A DNA stretch of 64,000 nucleotides from the NCBI GenBank assembly GCA_947846985.1, contig CANTUZ010000008.1:27113352-27177351 (forward strand), given 5' to 3'. The DNA is from Fratercula arctica. Taxonomy: Eukaryota > Chordata > Aves > Charadriiformes > Alcidae. This document shows positions 28,091 through 40,400 of this stretch, in pieces (position 1 is the first letter of the stretch; each line of letters starts with the position of its first letter). The position numbers were made by a program, and so were the translations under genes. The notes under the pieces were generated by a model that saw only the letters and a list, made by a program, of their open reading frames with translations, was not told where the DNA came from and searched no databases.

Positions 28091-29717
28091 AAATTGAAAA
28101 ATTGAAAATAAAACTGTTCAAACACTTCCAGTATGCATTGCTTCTTCATTAGCACACATTTTATCCCTACAATGTACTACATTTGATTAGAAAGACAACC
28201 ATTTTTACAAGATGTTATGCCAATATTAACTAGCAACAAAGATAATATCAAAGATAAAACTGCCTTTGAGTTATTACAAGGTTGTAATTTGCTTGAACAT
28301 TTTCATGAAATTATAAAATTGGATATCATATCTATATCTGATTATGAACAGCAACATATCCCTGTGAGTTAATAATTACAGTCTTGTTTTTACTTGTTGA
28401 CAGTCTATGACTAATTGCTGTCTGAAGAGAAATTAAACAGATCAATTCAAAATCAACCATCTAAAGAAAGGTAACATGCTTAGCATGTATTTACTTGGGA
28501 CTGCAAAGTTTCTGTACTTAATTTGGATATCTCTATTATATCATAGCTCCTTAAGAGAATAAAACCTGAAGTGTATTATTTAAAAAGAGATAATTTACTA
28601 ATTGTTAAATTTTTTAATTCTCTGGGGTTTGTAATGCTGCTGTTAATTTCCCTGTATTTAGAGCAAAGCAGAAAGTACACGGATTTCCAATTTCCAAACG
28701 TAGATCTTCCACTATCTAGCCATAAGCAACAAATATCTGACAACTAGACTCCACCCCAGTGACAGTCTGTTTGTTTCTTAAAAATATGGACAACCTCTGA
28801 TCTGGTCCCAGGGACTGAATGCCTTTTAGAGCTGGAGTGCATTAAGCATTCTCTCAGGATGTATTTTCCAGTTTTGTTTCAGCTGAAAGGAATCCGGGTC
28901 ATACTCTGAGAGTTCTGTAATGTGGACCTGGGAACAGTAAGTGGGGACAGCACAGAGATTTGCTTCAAAAGCATGACCATCATCCACGTTAGGTCAGAAA
29001 TGCCCTCATAGTGTTGCAACTGTGTTGAGGAGCAGTAATACTAAAGCCTGACTGGTTAGTTGGGTAAACAGGAATGACAGAATCTTATCTTAAAGCTTTT
29101 ATCATCCAGCTTTCAGAAAGGATATCTCTATTTAAAGAATAGGCACTTTTATCACATCAGAAGGTTTTTATTATTTTTATCTGGAATGTCATTTGTGTGT
29201 GTTCTTTTACAAGCAGGTATCACCACTGCTTCTAAAAGACCCAAATATTGTGTGGAAGATAAAGCAAGGCTACACAAATAATTTTTTTCCTCCTATCAAC
29301 TTCTTTCTATTTATTAAAATGCCAAGTCTGATTTCTTTTAAATATAATATTTAAACTGTAGCTAATGGCTGAGATACAATAAGCAAGCATACTACCCACT
29401 TTGAAGAAATTTGGTTCTGCCTGAAAAGCGTTAAGAGATTCCCTGCTTGACAGTGTACATTATCTGGTGAGAAAACTGTTCTCTTTTATATTTATCCAAT
29501 GTTGTATGCTCTCTACCAAAGCTGAAGAAAATATTAATTGTCATTTATTGTTGCACTGCTGTTTGTGGTTGCAAATAAGGCTCATATATAAGTGATCTAA
29601 TACATGTATACATTCACACAGTAAAAGTGGCACAATAAAATATAGCTATTTTTGTGTTATTCTTCATTTTGATTAAAAATCCCAGAATCAAAGAAGTTGA
29701 GAAGTAAGGCTCCCAAT
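28091..29717. other. AT-rich non-coding DNA
   Basis: No gene, RNA or repeat family was recognised. The part at about 28320-28480 has several TAATTA/TTAATAATTA words of the kind found in conserved non-coding elements, but this is only suggestive. Confidence 0.45.
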
Positions 29718-30072
29718 GACATCCTGGGCTGCATTTAGAAAAGTACTACCAGAAGGTCAAGGGAGGTGAGCCTTCCCCTTTACTTGGCACTGCCAAGACA
29801 CACCGATGTGCTGCACCCAGTTATCAGCTCCCCAGTACAAGAGAGACAAGGACATGCTGGAGCAAGTCCAGCAAAAGGCTGCAAAGATGCTGAAGCAATT
29901 GAAGCATCTGACACACAAGGAAAGGCTGAGAAAGTTGGGACTGATCAGCCTTAAGAAGAAAAGGCTCAGGAGAATCTCAATGTGCATAAATATTGGCAAG
30001 AGTAAAAGAAAAGAAAATGGGCACAAAATGAAATATTTAAAATACTATTTTAAAAAAAGAAAGAAAAAAAAC

Positions 30073-30114
<42 letters not shown>

Positions 30115-30307
30115 GTGAGACTGATCAAATACCAGCACAGCTTGCCTAGAGAGGTTGTGGAGTCTCCATCCTGGGAGATATTCAAAACCCCACTGGACAC
30201 AGTCCTGGGCAACCCCTACTCTACCTGTCCCTGCTCTGGGCAGGGAGTTGGACTAGATCATCTCCAAAGATTCCTGCCAACGTCAATCATTCTGTAAATC
30301 TGTGAAA
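29718..30307 (+). mobile_element. CR1 LINE 3' fragment, internally deleted and interrupted by a T-tract
   Basis: The plus strand follows the 3' part of avian CR1: a start like CATCCTGGGCTGC, then CAGTACAAGAGAGACAAGGA, AGGAAAGGCTGAGAAAGTTG, AGAAGAAAAGGCTCAGGAGA. After the T-tract come GAGAGGTTGTGGAGTCTCCA and GGAGTTGGACTAGATCATCT. It ends in the CR1 tail ATTCTGTAAATCTGTGAA. Part of the middle is missing after about 30000, and an A/T homopolymer block replaces the usual short AAAAACTTCTTTACTGTGA region. Stops and deletions make it non-functional. The 163-codon frame that runs through it is a remnant plus a homopolymer, not a gene. Confidence 0.93.
30075..30111 (+). repeat. Poly(T) run of 37 inside the CR1 copy
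   Basis: Thirty-seven consecutive T follow an A-rich block (30050-30070). In CR1 consensus wording the same place has only a few A and T, so this appears to be an expansion within the element. A long A block next to a long T block could fold back on itself. Confidence 0.92.
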
Positions 30308-30519
30308 GTTAGCAGTAAGTAGAGATTGACTCTGAATTTCTTGCTTGTATCATTACAGCAATAAATATCATTGGGCAAGGGCCTTATATTCTAAGAATAT
30401 ATATCTAAGAATAATTTCAATAGTAATATCAGATTAATTTCTCTGGTATCAGTGAGTTTCTGAAGCAGATTTATTTTAAACATTTTATCAGGAAATGTAT
30501 TTAAATAAATACCTAATCT

Positions 30520-30860
30520 CTTCAAAACAACAATAAGGGCTTAATATAAAGGGAGATTGAAAAGGATTTACTAAATTAGTGCGCAAAGTGACAGGTTAAT
30601 TTCTCTGCAGATCATTAAGCAACACATTTATTTGGCAACAAATAATTTAACCAATGAATTCAGCCTGTTAGCAGGAAAAAAATATCTTTTTAGGCATTTG
30701 CTTATATTTTGGTGAATAAATTTAGTTAGTGAACTTTTCCACAAGCCGTTTGCTTTCAGCTTTCATTCAATATTTAATACTTGCAACTCAAGCAAGTGAC
30801 GGGTCTCTGTAATTGCATTTTAACTATCTGCTTCTTAAGATGACTGCAACCTCAGCTGTT
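30520..30860. promoter_or_regulatory. Candidate conserved non-coding element (composition only)
   Basis: The block combines many TAAT/ATTA cores (homeodomain-type sites), TTTGGCAACAAATAATTT-like words and an absence of repeats or reading frames. Enhancers near developmental genes often look like this. The call rests only on appearance; conservation was not tested. Confidence 0.22.
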
Positions 30861-31114
30861 TTCTGCAGGGTGATGGGATTTTTGTTTTGGTTTTTGTTTC
30901 TCCCTCCCTCTCTATAGGTAGGCCAAGGAGCTATGAAGAGAAAGCACCAATGTGCAGCTGAAGAAGTGCCTTAAAAGTCAATCTGGAAAACAGTGCAAAC
31001 AATTCTCTAATGAAAAAGGATTCTTAGGAAAACCGAATTGAAAAAGGCTGCAAACCTGACTAACATTCAGGCTCCCAATATTATTCATATTTTTCCACAT
31101 TTTTTAAAGATATT

Positions 31115-31157
31115 CTATCCTATCTATCCATAGTTCTATCCTATTCTATCCATAGTT
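31115..31157 (+). repeat. Two-copy tandem repeat, 21/22 bp
   Basis: The unit CTATCCTATCTATCCATAGTT (21 bp) at 31115-31135 is followed directly by a 22-bp copy at 31136-31157 that differs by one inserted T. Each unit itself contains shorter CTATC repeats, so replication slippage is the likely origin. Confidence 0.85.
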
Positions 31158-32046
31158 AATGTGCATGAAAGTAATGGAGATAAATGTGTGCCATTATTAG
31201 TAGAGACTATTTCAGTTCATTTATTCTCTTTCCCACCACTTCTGCTTGAAAGCATAAGAAAATAGAAATGAGCATTAATCTTTGGAAAAGAAAAATAACT
31301 GAGACATATAGAGGTAAAATCTTTAAGAAGGCCTCTGATTAACCTGTGAAAGAAACACCAACCACACAAAGTACAGCACTGTCAGGGTCACATGAAAGGG
31401 GGAGGAGGTGTCTTCCAGGTCTTGCATGGTACAACAGCTTCTCTTTCCCACATTGGTAAATGGGGAAGGAATATAAGGGAAATTCATGACTACAGTGGGA
31501 ATATGTTAATTTCAAGCCTCAAAGCAGGCAACTATAATATCTGCCAAAGACCTCTTACTCTCTGTTCCTAAGAAATCTTCATAAATCTTACTAGATTTCT
31601 TAGAATACACAAAGGCCAAATATACAGTAACTTTTCAAGAAAAGAATATGGAAATTTTCAGGTGCTTTAATATCACTGGCAAGACTAAAGATGGTACTTA
31701 TTCCACTGAGAGGTGTTATTTTTAGAAATTTAAGTTAGTAGTTAACAGAATATTCTTGGAAACCCATTATTTGCTCCCCACATACATATAATTCCCCCTG
31801 ATTTCGATAAATATATATTGATCATTGTTTGGGTATCTATTGAGATGAATTGAGTGAAGAACTAAGTATTGACCCAAACAAAGAGGAGGTCAATACTTAC
31901 ATTGAAGGAAAAGATATCTTCATCTTCACCGAAAACATGAAGCCAATAGGCAAAATATTTGCCCTGATTTATTTATCCTTTGTAACTCCTGTAGATTCCA
32001 CTGGTGTAACCAAGCACAGAAAAAAAAATAACAACAAAAAATATAT

Positions 32047-32115
32047 ATGTAGTCTAGATTAGTAGTTAGATTAGATGTAGTCTAGATTAGATAGTGTATA
32101 TGTAGCTTAGATTAG
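32047..32115 (+). repeat. Three spaced copies of a 16-bp motif
   Basis: ATGTAGTCTAGATTAG occurs at 32047-32062 and 32075-32090, and a close copy (ATGTAGCTTAGATTAG) at 32100-32115. The spacings are 28 and 25 bases, and the spacers carry additional TTAGATTAG-like words. It is an imperfect minisatellite-like array. Confidence 0.88.
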
Positions 32116-32259
32116 TCAGTGATTAGCTGAAATGAATTTTCTGAATTTTCTCTATTTTGGCTGTTTCAAGGGAAGATAAGGCTATTAAATTCATCCTACT
32201 ACCACCATAAAACTCAGCAGTTGGGATTAACTCTTGTCCAAAAGTACTGCAAGTTTTCG

Positions 32260-32276
32260 TTTTTTTTTTTTTTTTT
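32260..32276 (+). repeat. Poly(T) tract, 17 T
   Basis: Seventeen consecutive T. No LINE or retrogene was recognised next to it. Confidence 0.9.
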
Positions 32277-32479
32277 GCTGGCATCAATGCATTATGGAGT
32301 ATGAGAGCCACCCAAGGGTAACATATAATCTCAGTGTTATTAAGAAATACTCTGCAAAATCTCCAAATGAGAAAAAACTATAAAACTATTTAAGGAATAA
32401 AATAAAGAGACGTTCCTCCTTCTATGTAGAGTCTTTTTCAGTGGAGCATGTTGTTAAAGAGATTATATATGATTAAGTC

Positions 32480-32562
32480 TCCAACAGATAAGTCGTGTAA
32501 AATGGACCAGATGACCTCTAAATATCCCTTCCAACCTGTAATATTCTACAATTCTATAGAGA
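32480..32562 (+). mobile_element. CR1 LINE 3' end fragment
   Basis: The words GGACCAGATGACCTCTAAAT, CCCTTCCAACCTGTAATATT and CTACAATTCTATAG form the terminal signature of a CR1 copy on the plus strand. Only the last 80 bases or so are recognisable. It is a short, inactive, 5'-truncated fragment. Confidence 0.88.
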
Positions 32563-33627
32563 AAGGATGGCATGACGAAAGACCCATATTGTTACACGCT
32601 TGTAAGCAATGTCCCATAGATAAGTAAAGACTCATTTAGTGGCTCTATGACAAGAATAGCTATTTTAAATCAGAACCAAAGCTGTAATAGTTTTATTCTT
32701 AATTTTTCCTTTTGCATAATTGCAACTCCCAGTTCTTCCTGTATTTAAAACCTTTTCCACTTAGGAACCAAAGTCTTTCATTTGGTGTAGAACAAACATT
32801 GTGCTTACTGATATTTGAGTCATTATTTTCCTCGCAATTTAACCTGACCTAAATATGCAGCCTACAATGACAAACACATTATAAACGAGCAATAGGTGAC
32901 ATTTTTATCACATCTTATATGAAACATTTTATCATAATCTGTTCTGGTTATTATATAAATTAAATATGCATTCATCTAACATATTGCACTGGAAAAACCT
33001 CATATGGTGTGTTTAAAAGGCAACCTTTAACATATTATTATGTCTAAAATACATTTCCCAGGGAGAAAACCTTTGCTGAAAAGAAGTAGATGTTGCACAG
33101 TAGGGGAAAACAAACTACATTTCTTCAGAAAAAAAATAATTTATTTCATTAGGAATGAAAATGTTCATAGACTGTTAGAATGCTGCTTGACTGGAAAAAG
33201 GAGGTACCTTTTTAATGAAGACACTAATAAAATAGAGGAAACTGCTAATTTGTACAGAACAGAGAAGATTTAACACCTGGTTTTTGAATACATGATTTGA
33301 CTGTGGTCTTAGTACAAAAGCAAGGATCTCTCATGCAAAGGATTCAACTTCAGGTAACAGCTTATATCTTTATTTTCAACCACGTGTGATAAGGAAGCAA
33401 CATGTCAGCTTCTTTGTTTTAATATTCCCCTTTCGCTTGTGGACAGTAGTCATATTGTCTCAGGCAAAGCCTGCTAGAACACTATTTCTGAGGGGAAAAA
33501 GCCCAGTAAGAAAGAGAGATCTAAACAATCTCACCCTTACCTCTTCAAAAATCTCGTCTTCCGAGTTATTTCTTTTTCCTTTGTTTCACTAAAAAAATCC
33601 CCTACATATTTCACTTGGATAGTGAAA

Positions 33628-33685
33628 ACTTGCTTGGATAGCCTTCCATCTATGTCACTTGCTTGGATAGCCTTCCATCTATGTC
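33628..33685 (+). repeat. Exact 29-bp tandem duplication
   Basis: The 29 bases starting ACTTGCTTGGATAGCCTTCC at 33628-33656 are repeated exactly at 33657-33685. The perfect identity implies a recent duplication, probably by slippage. Confidence 0.95.
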
Positions 33686-35288
33686 ACTTTTTTGCAGAAG
33701 AGGAAAATAACTGTAGAGATTGACATTTTAATTTCTATCTGTCAAGAAAGAAATATCTGAATGAGCACACACTCTAACAGGGCAGGGGAAACTTGATTGA
33801 GATCTTCACACTAGATTCAGGTGAGGACAGAGGAATTAGACAACATCTCTAATGATCCACACCGAGGAAAAACTATATTTTACTTAGTTTTGGTGGGCAT
33901 TTATTTCTGCCTAAAATTAGTAAATTGAAAAGTGTTAAGTGAGAACAAAATGAATTATTCCTGTGCTACTTAACGCTGATTATGCCAGAATCAAGCCACG
34001 TTTTCCCAATAGCAAACGAATGTTTATTTCTCCGTAGATCTCTAATATCTCTCCTCAAAAATACTACCCTTGAAAATACAAAAATGCTTATTTACTCATA
34101 AAGTCAAGCTATATGTCAAGGAGACACATCTTGCTGACTTTACACAGAATGAGAAGGCATATTTAGACTGTAATTCAAGTAGCTGGAACCTCTGTCTCTT
34201 TTATGACTATAGAGAAAGAATGAGGATATTTACTTCTATATGCTATATCATCTTTTATGAACATCTGTCTCTCTTTGGGGATTGGTTGACCTCTTAATAA
34301 AATGTATTTCTTCCTTGCATATTTATCATATATACTTTTGTAACAAAAGCAGGATGGATAAAAATAAAAACATGAATACTTTTTTTCATAAAAACTAAAG
34401 AGAATAAAAAACTACAATTGTCCCTTCTAGAAATGAACTGGGTAAAATGTGGAGGGAAAAAAATGGTGACAAATGCTTGTTAGGAAATGCTAAGAAACTA
34501 ACAGAGGAATTTGAGTGTTGGAAGTAAAAATCATCTAGAGATTTAGCAGCAATATATGAAAGAAGGGCACAACACCGCAGTAATCAGACTTCTTAAATGA
34601 CTAACTGCATTTGGAGTATTTAGGCTATCTTAAAAAAAGCTAAGAACTACAGATTTTCAGATTTACTGGATATTAATCCCAATTATGCCTGTCATTGTGG
34701 TTAAGTATTACAATTTTTAAAAAGCCTGATAGCTGTGTGTCATGAAAGAACTTGTGAGCCAATAACTAGCTCCAAATGTTCTAGTTGTAAGTTTGACATA
34801 GTTGCAAAGGTATTTCATTATCAGGTATGACTGGTAAAAAACCTGTGCATAGAGAGACTGGACTAAGATATTATGAATGTGTTTTATGTATTTCATTTAC
34901 ATGTGTACACCATATGAAATAGTTTCAAAAGAACTAGGTTACCAGTGTCAGCAACAAGTTGATGAGAAATGACTGATGGTAGGGATATTCAGGAAAGTCC
35001 CATTTTAATACATCTGTTGCTTGTATTTCACTTCTATAACAAATGTTTTCTATAAAACTTGGCAAAGAAAAGTAATTCTTAAACATGGTAATCATTGATC
35101 TACCATGTTTTGATTCCTCACAATCTGTGTAACAAGCTAGAGCACTGAGATAATGTACTAGGAACAATAAAAAGTAATTGTAAATGCTATGATAACAACC
35201 CTTGCTCACCTTAAGTCTGCAGATTTCTAGGGAGTACGATAATCAGTGCTTTTAAGAGAAAAGTCATTGAAATTTTGGTTCTTTGCAG

Positions 35289-35332
35289 ATAAGGAAGAAG
35301 ATTATTTCTGGAGGAGTCAGTAATGACAATAG
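35289..35332 (+). other. Isolated exon-like segment or pseudoexon
   Basis: The 44-base segment is preceded by a strong acceptor (TTTTGGTTCTTTGCAG) and followed by a good donor (AG then GTGAGC). One frame is open (phase 0 to 2, beginning Ile-Arg-Lys-Lys-Ile-Ile). No neighbouring plus-strand exon with a compatible phase was found, so it is more likely a pseudoexon or a non-coding RNA exon than part of a protein gene. Confidence 0.15.
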
Positions 35333-36139
35333 GTGAGCAATAGAATCATGAATCCATTACTGTATAGTCTTGCGTAAAATCATGTTACTTATTGTGCATT
35401 CATAGTGTTAAGTGCAGTTTGCCCCAGATATATTTCAACATCGGGAAATAGGAGAGATTTTATATTAGTTTATTAGAAAAGTTTAGTGATTTGATTAAGA
35501 AACTCAGTTAAGCTGCAAATTTAGTGATTTGATGAAGAGGTTGCTTATTGATGTAGACATGAATAGACAGGCAGGCAAATAGTTATTCCTCCAAAATGAA
35601 AGGTTTCCAAATCCTTGCTAAATTGTATTTCTGATTACCAGAGGAGAGAAAGGAGTTATCACAGGCATGGCTCCAGCTCTGTAATCATAAAGTCAATTCT
35701 AACTGAATGGGTGTGGAAGTGAATAGTCCAGGACTCATACTGTAACTGGTAGAAGTGCCAAAAGGAAATTCCCTCCACCAACGAGCACCAGTCTTCAGTA
35801 CTTTATTTCTCTACACTGGCACAGAAATTGGCAGAGCTCCACTGACCTCTGCTTGTAGAGAAATGTAATTTCAACACACTAAACGGAGAATTTTCTGTCT
35901 AAAACTCTCTTCTATGAAACAGTCTTAAAGACAAGACTTGTATTTCTTTGAAGAACATTAATAACTCCCATTATTTTTCTAAGTTAAACAGAGCTTTTCA
36001 AATTCTGTGACCCTTTTGATAAGATAAAAAAGCCCTACACCTCACAAAAAATGGATAAACTGCAATTCCAGATGTTATATCAAAGGACTTAAGGTTTTCA
36101 ACTCAAGCTAATCTACTAATCACTCACATTTCATTTACC

Positions 36140-36420
36140 CCTTAATAATTGCTCCAGTAACATTGATCAGGATGGTAATTTCCTTAAAATATTACAAGGT
36201 GCTTAGCCAGGTAATCAGTTGTATCACTTGCAGGGTAATTGCTGCAAGTTATCCAAGAGAGAAGAATTTCGTTATTATTGCTGCAAACAGCTGTACAATT
36301 TGGCCAAAGAGCTACAAGGTGGCCTCCAATCAAATTTACAAATAAAGCTTCATAAAGCAATTAGCATCCTCAAGTGACTGAAATGCTATTCTGGTCTGTG
36401 AAACCTCATGTAGGTTTCTG
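36140..36420. promoter_or_regulatory. Candidate conserved non-coding element (composition only)
   Basis: The block has dense TAATT, CAATTAG and TAATTGC words (AGGGTAATTGCTGCAAGTTA near 36233, AAAGCAATTAGCATCCTCAA near 36356), few low-complexity runs and no repeat similarity. This pattern is typical of deeply conserved vertebrate enhancers, but I could not test conservation. The 60-codon frame inside it is not convincing. Confidence 0.27.
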
Positions 36421-36919
36421 TCAGCTCCTGTGCCTCAGATTACAACTGTGGCTCAAGGTAGGAAATCAAATCTGAGTGTCAGGAGTATGTTGTCTAAAGG
36501 TAGCTTAGTAGTCTACCTTTCCTACCGTCATTGGAGAGATTCATTCATTAAAGAGAAATTAACACCAGGAACATAATTTAGCTGTTGTTGCAAAAGAGTG
36601 CATCCTGAAGGAGGTTAGATTCACTAGGTCTGAGTAGATTTTCCAAATATCTGACTTTAGTGCATGTCACCATTTCATAAATAAAAATCATAAATAAATA
36701 GATTTAGTCATGTTCTCTAGGTTCAAAGTACATTTTTAGACTTACTACAATTTTATCGTATATAATTCCAGAAAATATGATATATCAAAAATTATCAAGG
36801 TGAAGTCACGTTGACAAAATAATCACTGGTGTAACTCAATCAAGCTCAGAAGAGATGAACCACATATTTCCCCCTATTAGTACTTAAAAGATTAAAAATT
36901 AGCATGATATGGCAAAATT

Positions 36920-37440
36920 GCATGTACAACTCATTCCATACAAATCCCCAGTAATTTACACCTCAGTCAAGAGGCTAATTATACAAAAAGGACTGTCAGG
37001 GTGGGCTTTCAGCATTCCTCGAAAGGAAGGACTTGTTTTCCTTAAGCCAAAAGTATCCATGAAGCCACTGTATTAAAGTTTATGGAATAACTCCAGAAAT
37101 TAATTTTGTCTTCAGTGTTCAGAGGGTAAACAATGGCATTATTATTGTGTTCAGACCTCTCTGGTCTTAATGAACTGATCAGATTATTCTATTCACAGGC
37201 TTCACAATGATGAGGATCATTATATATTGTCAAAAGATTCAGCACATAACATTCATAACACTGAAGCATCCTAATGTTAAAGGCTGATAAATTAAGCAGC
37301 CTCGGATTTCTCATTAAGTATGTCAAGCTGAATTGCTGTGTATTTTGCCTTAGCTAATGGGTTGGGTGACCAATAGCAATTCACAATTGAACTGAGGGTA
37401 TAAAAAGATCATCTTATTAAGGTAGCTGAATGAGTGTTTA
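36920..37440. promoter_or_regulatory. Candidate conserved non-coding element (composition only)
   Basis: About 500 bases of non-repetitive sequence with clustered TAATTT, TTAATGA, CTAATTATAC and TGATAAATTAAG words and one CCAAT (GTGACCAATAGCAATTCAC near 37367) near a TATAAAAAG word (37400). No open frame is present. It resembles an enhancer-type conserved element more than neutral DNA. This is inferred from appearance only. Confidence 0.27.
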
Positions 37441-40400
37441 GAAAGGTACTGAGCAGTAAAAAGCTGCTAAAGTTTGAAGTGAGCTGCTCCATACTATAGA
37501 ACGTAAATACTTCTAAAAGAAAGTTTCTTTCATATACTTATAAAGAGACGTACACAAGCAAGTGAGAAAAATGTATTTCCAATGACTTAATACAAAAATG
37601 ATGTTAATTCTTTTTTGATTAAGTGTGATTCACACTGCTTGTCTTCTGCTGGTTTCAGGCACTGAATCCAGGCCCAAAAACTCCTATTACTGATTAGTCC
37701 TTCCAGGTAAATGTTAAACATCACCATGCATCATCTTATTTCCCTTCTTTTTCAAGCAAAGCCTCTTATCCTTCATGTCTGCTGTTAATACTGTCCCCTG
37801 ATTTTTTTTTTTTCTTTTGAAAAGAAAATAACTTTGTGGTTCACAAGTCCCATCTCCATACACAACAGAAGCAGTGAAAATACCAAAGATACAGAAACAT
37901 CCATAACAGTGTTATTGCTCTCTGGTCTCCTTGCAAAAGTCCTAGACCATTTTCCATCCCTGCTAAGCCTCCTCTGAGATATCCAGTCTGGTTTTATTGA
38001 GAACAGTTAAGAGACTGATGGCTGATCTTTAACCATCACTGTTAAGGAAACTTTAAATACATTTAGTCAAGATGAAGAGAGAAGATTCTATTATTCTTAC
38101 GTGTTTATCTGTGCACTATTACTATCATAGTTTTAAGTCTCATAAACCTTTCTTACTACTTTTAATGATATTACTGAAGACTTTAAATATATACTATTAG
38201 AACTCTGCTTATATTTGTAGATATCGAAAGCCATTATATCATTTTAAAATGACAATTCATTTTCCTTTGAAGAACCCTTCTTCAAAATCATAAATAACAT
38301 TTTTAAGGTGTATAGAAAATGAGGGAAACAGAGTGCAGCAGCATTTGTAACAAGCCTTTTTTTTTCCCTCCTGTGTGTATGACTTTTCCCTGTAGGAATT
38401 AAACTGTAACAAGTTGCCAGTTGTGGAACAAATTTTAGACTAACTTGAGTTCTTTAATTACATGTTTTCACCCCCATATCCTTAGAGGTGCAAGGACTTC
38501 CTTCTTCTAAAGCAATTTGGTGTTAACTTCTAATCTGAAATTAATAAAGCAAGTTTTCTGTTTATGTTTTTGGTGGATTGACAGTGTGCATATAAAGTAT
38601 GGACTGCCTTTTTGATGCAAATTCTGTTATTACTTTTCTGTCTCACATCTCAATAGTTGGTGAAGACACACCCCCTCCATCCTTATTCCTGAATTACAGC
38701 CATATGGCTGAGTACTGACACCCCACAACATTTTAAAATATTTCAAATGCTTATCTTCATATGATTAAAAATGGAAATGAATTTTCTTGCAAAGTTTTTT
38801 CAATTGTTCAGTTCTCACTGGACAGGTCTGACCTTCCTGCTAGTATTGTCCGGACTCTGGTTTAAGGCAATGCATCAACATGTGCTTTGGAACTGGAGTG
38901 TGTTGAGTGGCTTTGATGCATTTCCTGTGTACTCCAGGAATGTTTAGTTAGTGAAGTGGATCTAGTCCAGGAACCATGACAATTTTGCAGCTGATGTAGT
39001 CTGTATGCATATTAATATTTACATGAACAAACCGAGTTCCTTGGGGCCACGGTTCCCCCCTTTCAGTGTTCCTAAAGTACAGTCATTCTGTATGACAGTG
39101 TGAAGATGTACTCTGGCTCTAAATTACAATCCATGTTTTTAAAAGCTTTCAAAACTAGAGAAAGCACTGACATTCAGGAATCTAGAAGGGACAGAATATA
39201 CAATTTGGAATATAATTTCTTTCCCCTCAGTACATGCACAGATATATTTTTCAAAACAAAAATACCACAAAGCAATTTACTAAATGATACAAAATTCCTG
39301 CAATACAAAGTCTAGTTAATGGCCTTATTCACAGTGTCTCAGAATAATTAAAAAACATTACTGCCAGTGACAATTACTTTGAACTTTATTAAATCTTGTG
39401 ATGAACCCATCCCTATCAGTTTGTCACATGAGTGCTGGGAGGATTGCTCAATGCAATATCTTCTAACTGTCATCTCAGGAGCACTTTAGACTGTCCCCCA
39501 CGGTGACCCTACTGAAAGTTGTGAAAAAAGATAAAATAAAATAATAAAAAAAACACTGTACGTGACGTGGATTTTTCTGGCTAATGGCATGGTTGATCTC
39601 TCTTACAGTGCTGAGGATATTCTGCATTAGCCTTTTCCTGATTTGTGGCACATGTACCTCTGCTGTGCATTAAAATTCAACCCATAGGAAACTAAAGCCT
39701 TGTAGGAATAGGGTGTAAGGGTCCCAAGTTGCAGGGACAGGACTCCCTTCAGAGGCTTTCAGTTGTATCCAGGCCTGGGCTCCTGGAAATTTACTCTAAA
39801 CATTACAGAAGCACTGAATGACAAGATACAGAGGTAAAGCTGAACTCTAAAAACATTTCTAATATTCAGTTCAAATTCTGACTGGGGCTATTCTTTAAAA
39901 ATACAAATAAAAAGCCTCCATAAGCTGTCAGGTCTTTAAAAAACCAAACCAAACCAAAAAAACCCATGAACTTCAAACATGCCCTTTAATTTAAGGCCAG
40001 ATGAAAACTGTAGCAAACTTGGTACTCGACCTTGTATAATTCAAAAAAAAGGTCTCATAAAGCTAGCTCAGCTGACTCAGCACTAAGACAGCAGATATAC
40101 TCTAGTAACATGGAGAGATAATTTCCAATAGGAAATGGTAACAAATCTTTGATGGCAATAACCTTTTAAAAAGTATCCTCAAGAGCTTGTCTTTGACATT
40201 AGTAACATAGGTGCATTGTACAGAGATAGTAAGACAACCTGAAACTTTTGAATTACAGAAACATCCTAAAATTGCATTTAAATTCAAATAATAAAATGCA
40301 TATAATTTTGAAAACTAATTGACAGAGATTTTTCACCTGTCTGCCAGTAAAATCTTTTATTATTTTTCTTGCTCTTTCAAGAAACTGGTCCCAATTGACC

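Larger units (their letters stand above)
30308..32046. other. AT-rich non-coding DNA with a candidate conserved block
   Basis: No gene was recognised. The part at 30520-30860 is rich in unbroken low-complexity-free AT words with TAAT/ATTA cores (AATTTAACCAATGAATTCAG near 30646) and looks like conserved non-coding sequence. A small tandem repeat lies at 31115-31157. Confidence 0.4.
32563..36139. other. AT-rich non-coding DNA
   Basis: No supportable gene. Short frames of 66 to 91 codons have no family resemblance. The stretch holds a 29-bp tandem duplication (33628-33685) and one isolated plus-strand segment with very good splice-like edges (35289-35332). Confidence 0.45.

Noticed and set aside
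29806..30297. 163-codon plus-strand reading frame, the longest in the window
   Set aside because: It runs through a CR1 remnant and a homopolymer (a long Phe run from the 37-T tract). It is not an intact gene.
33545..33592. Minus-strand 47-base open segment before a GTAAGG donor
   Set aside because: The acceptor side is weak (short T-run only) and the length is too small to distinguish from chance.
35210..35350. Strong minus-strand donor (AAG then GTGAGC) at about 35209
   Set aside because: All three frames immediately upstream on that strand contain stops, so no coding exon ends there.
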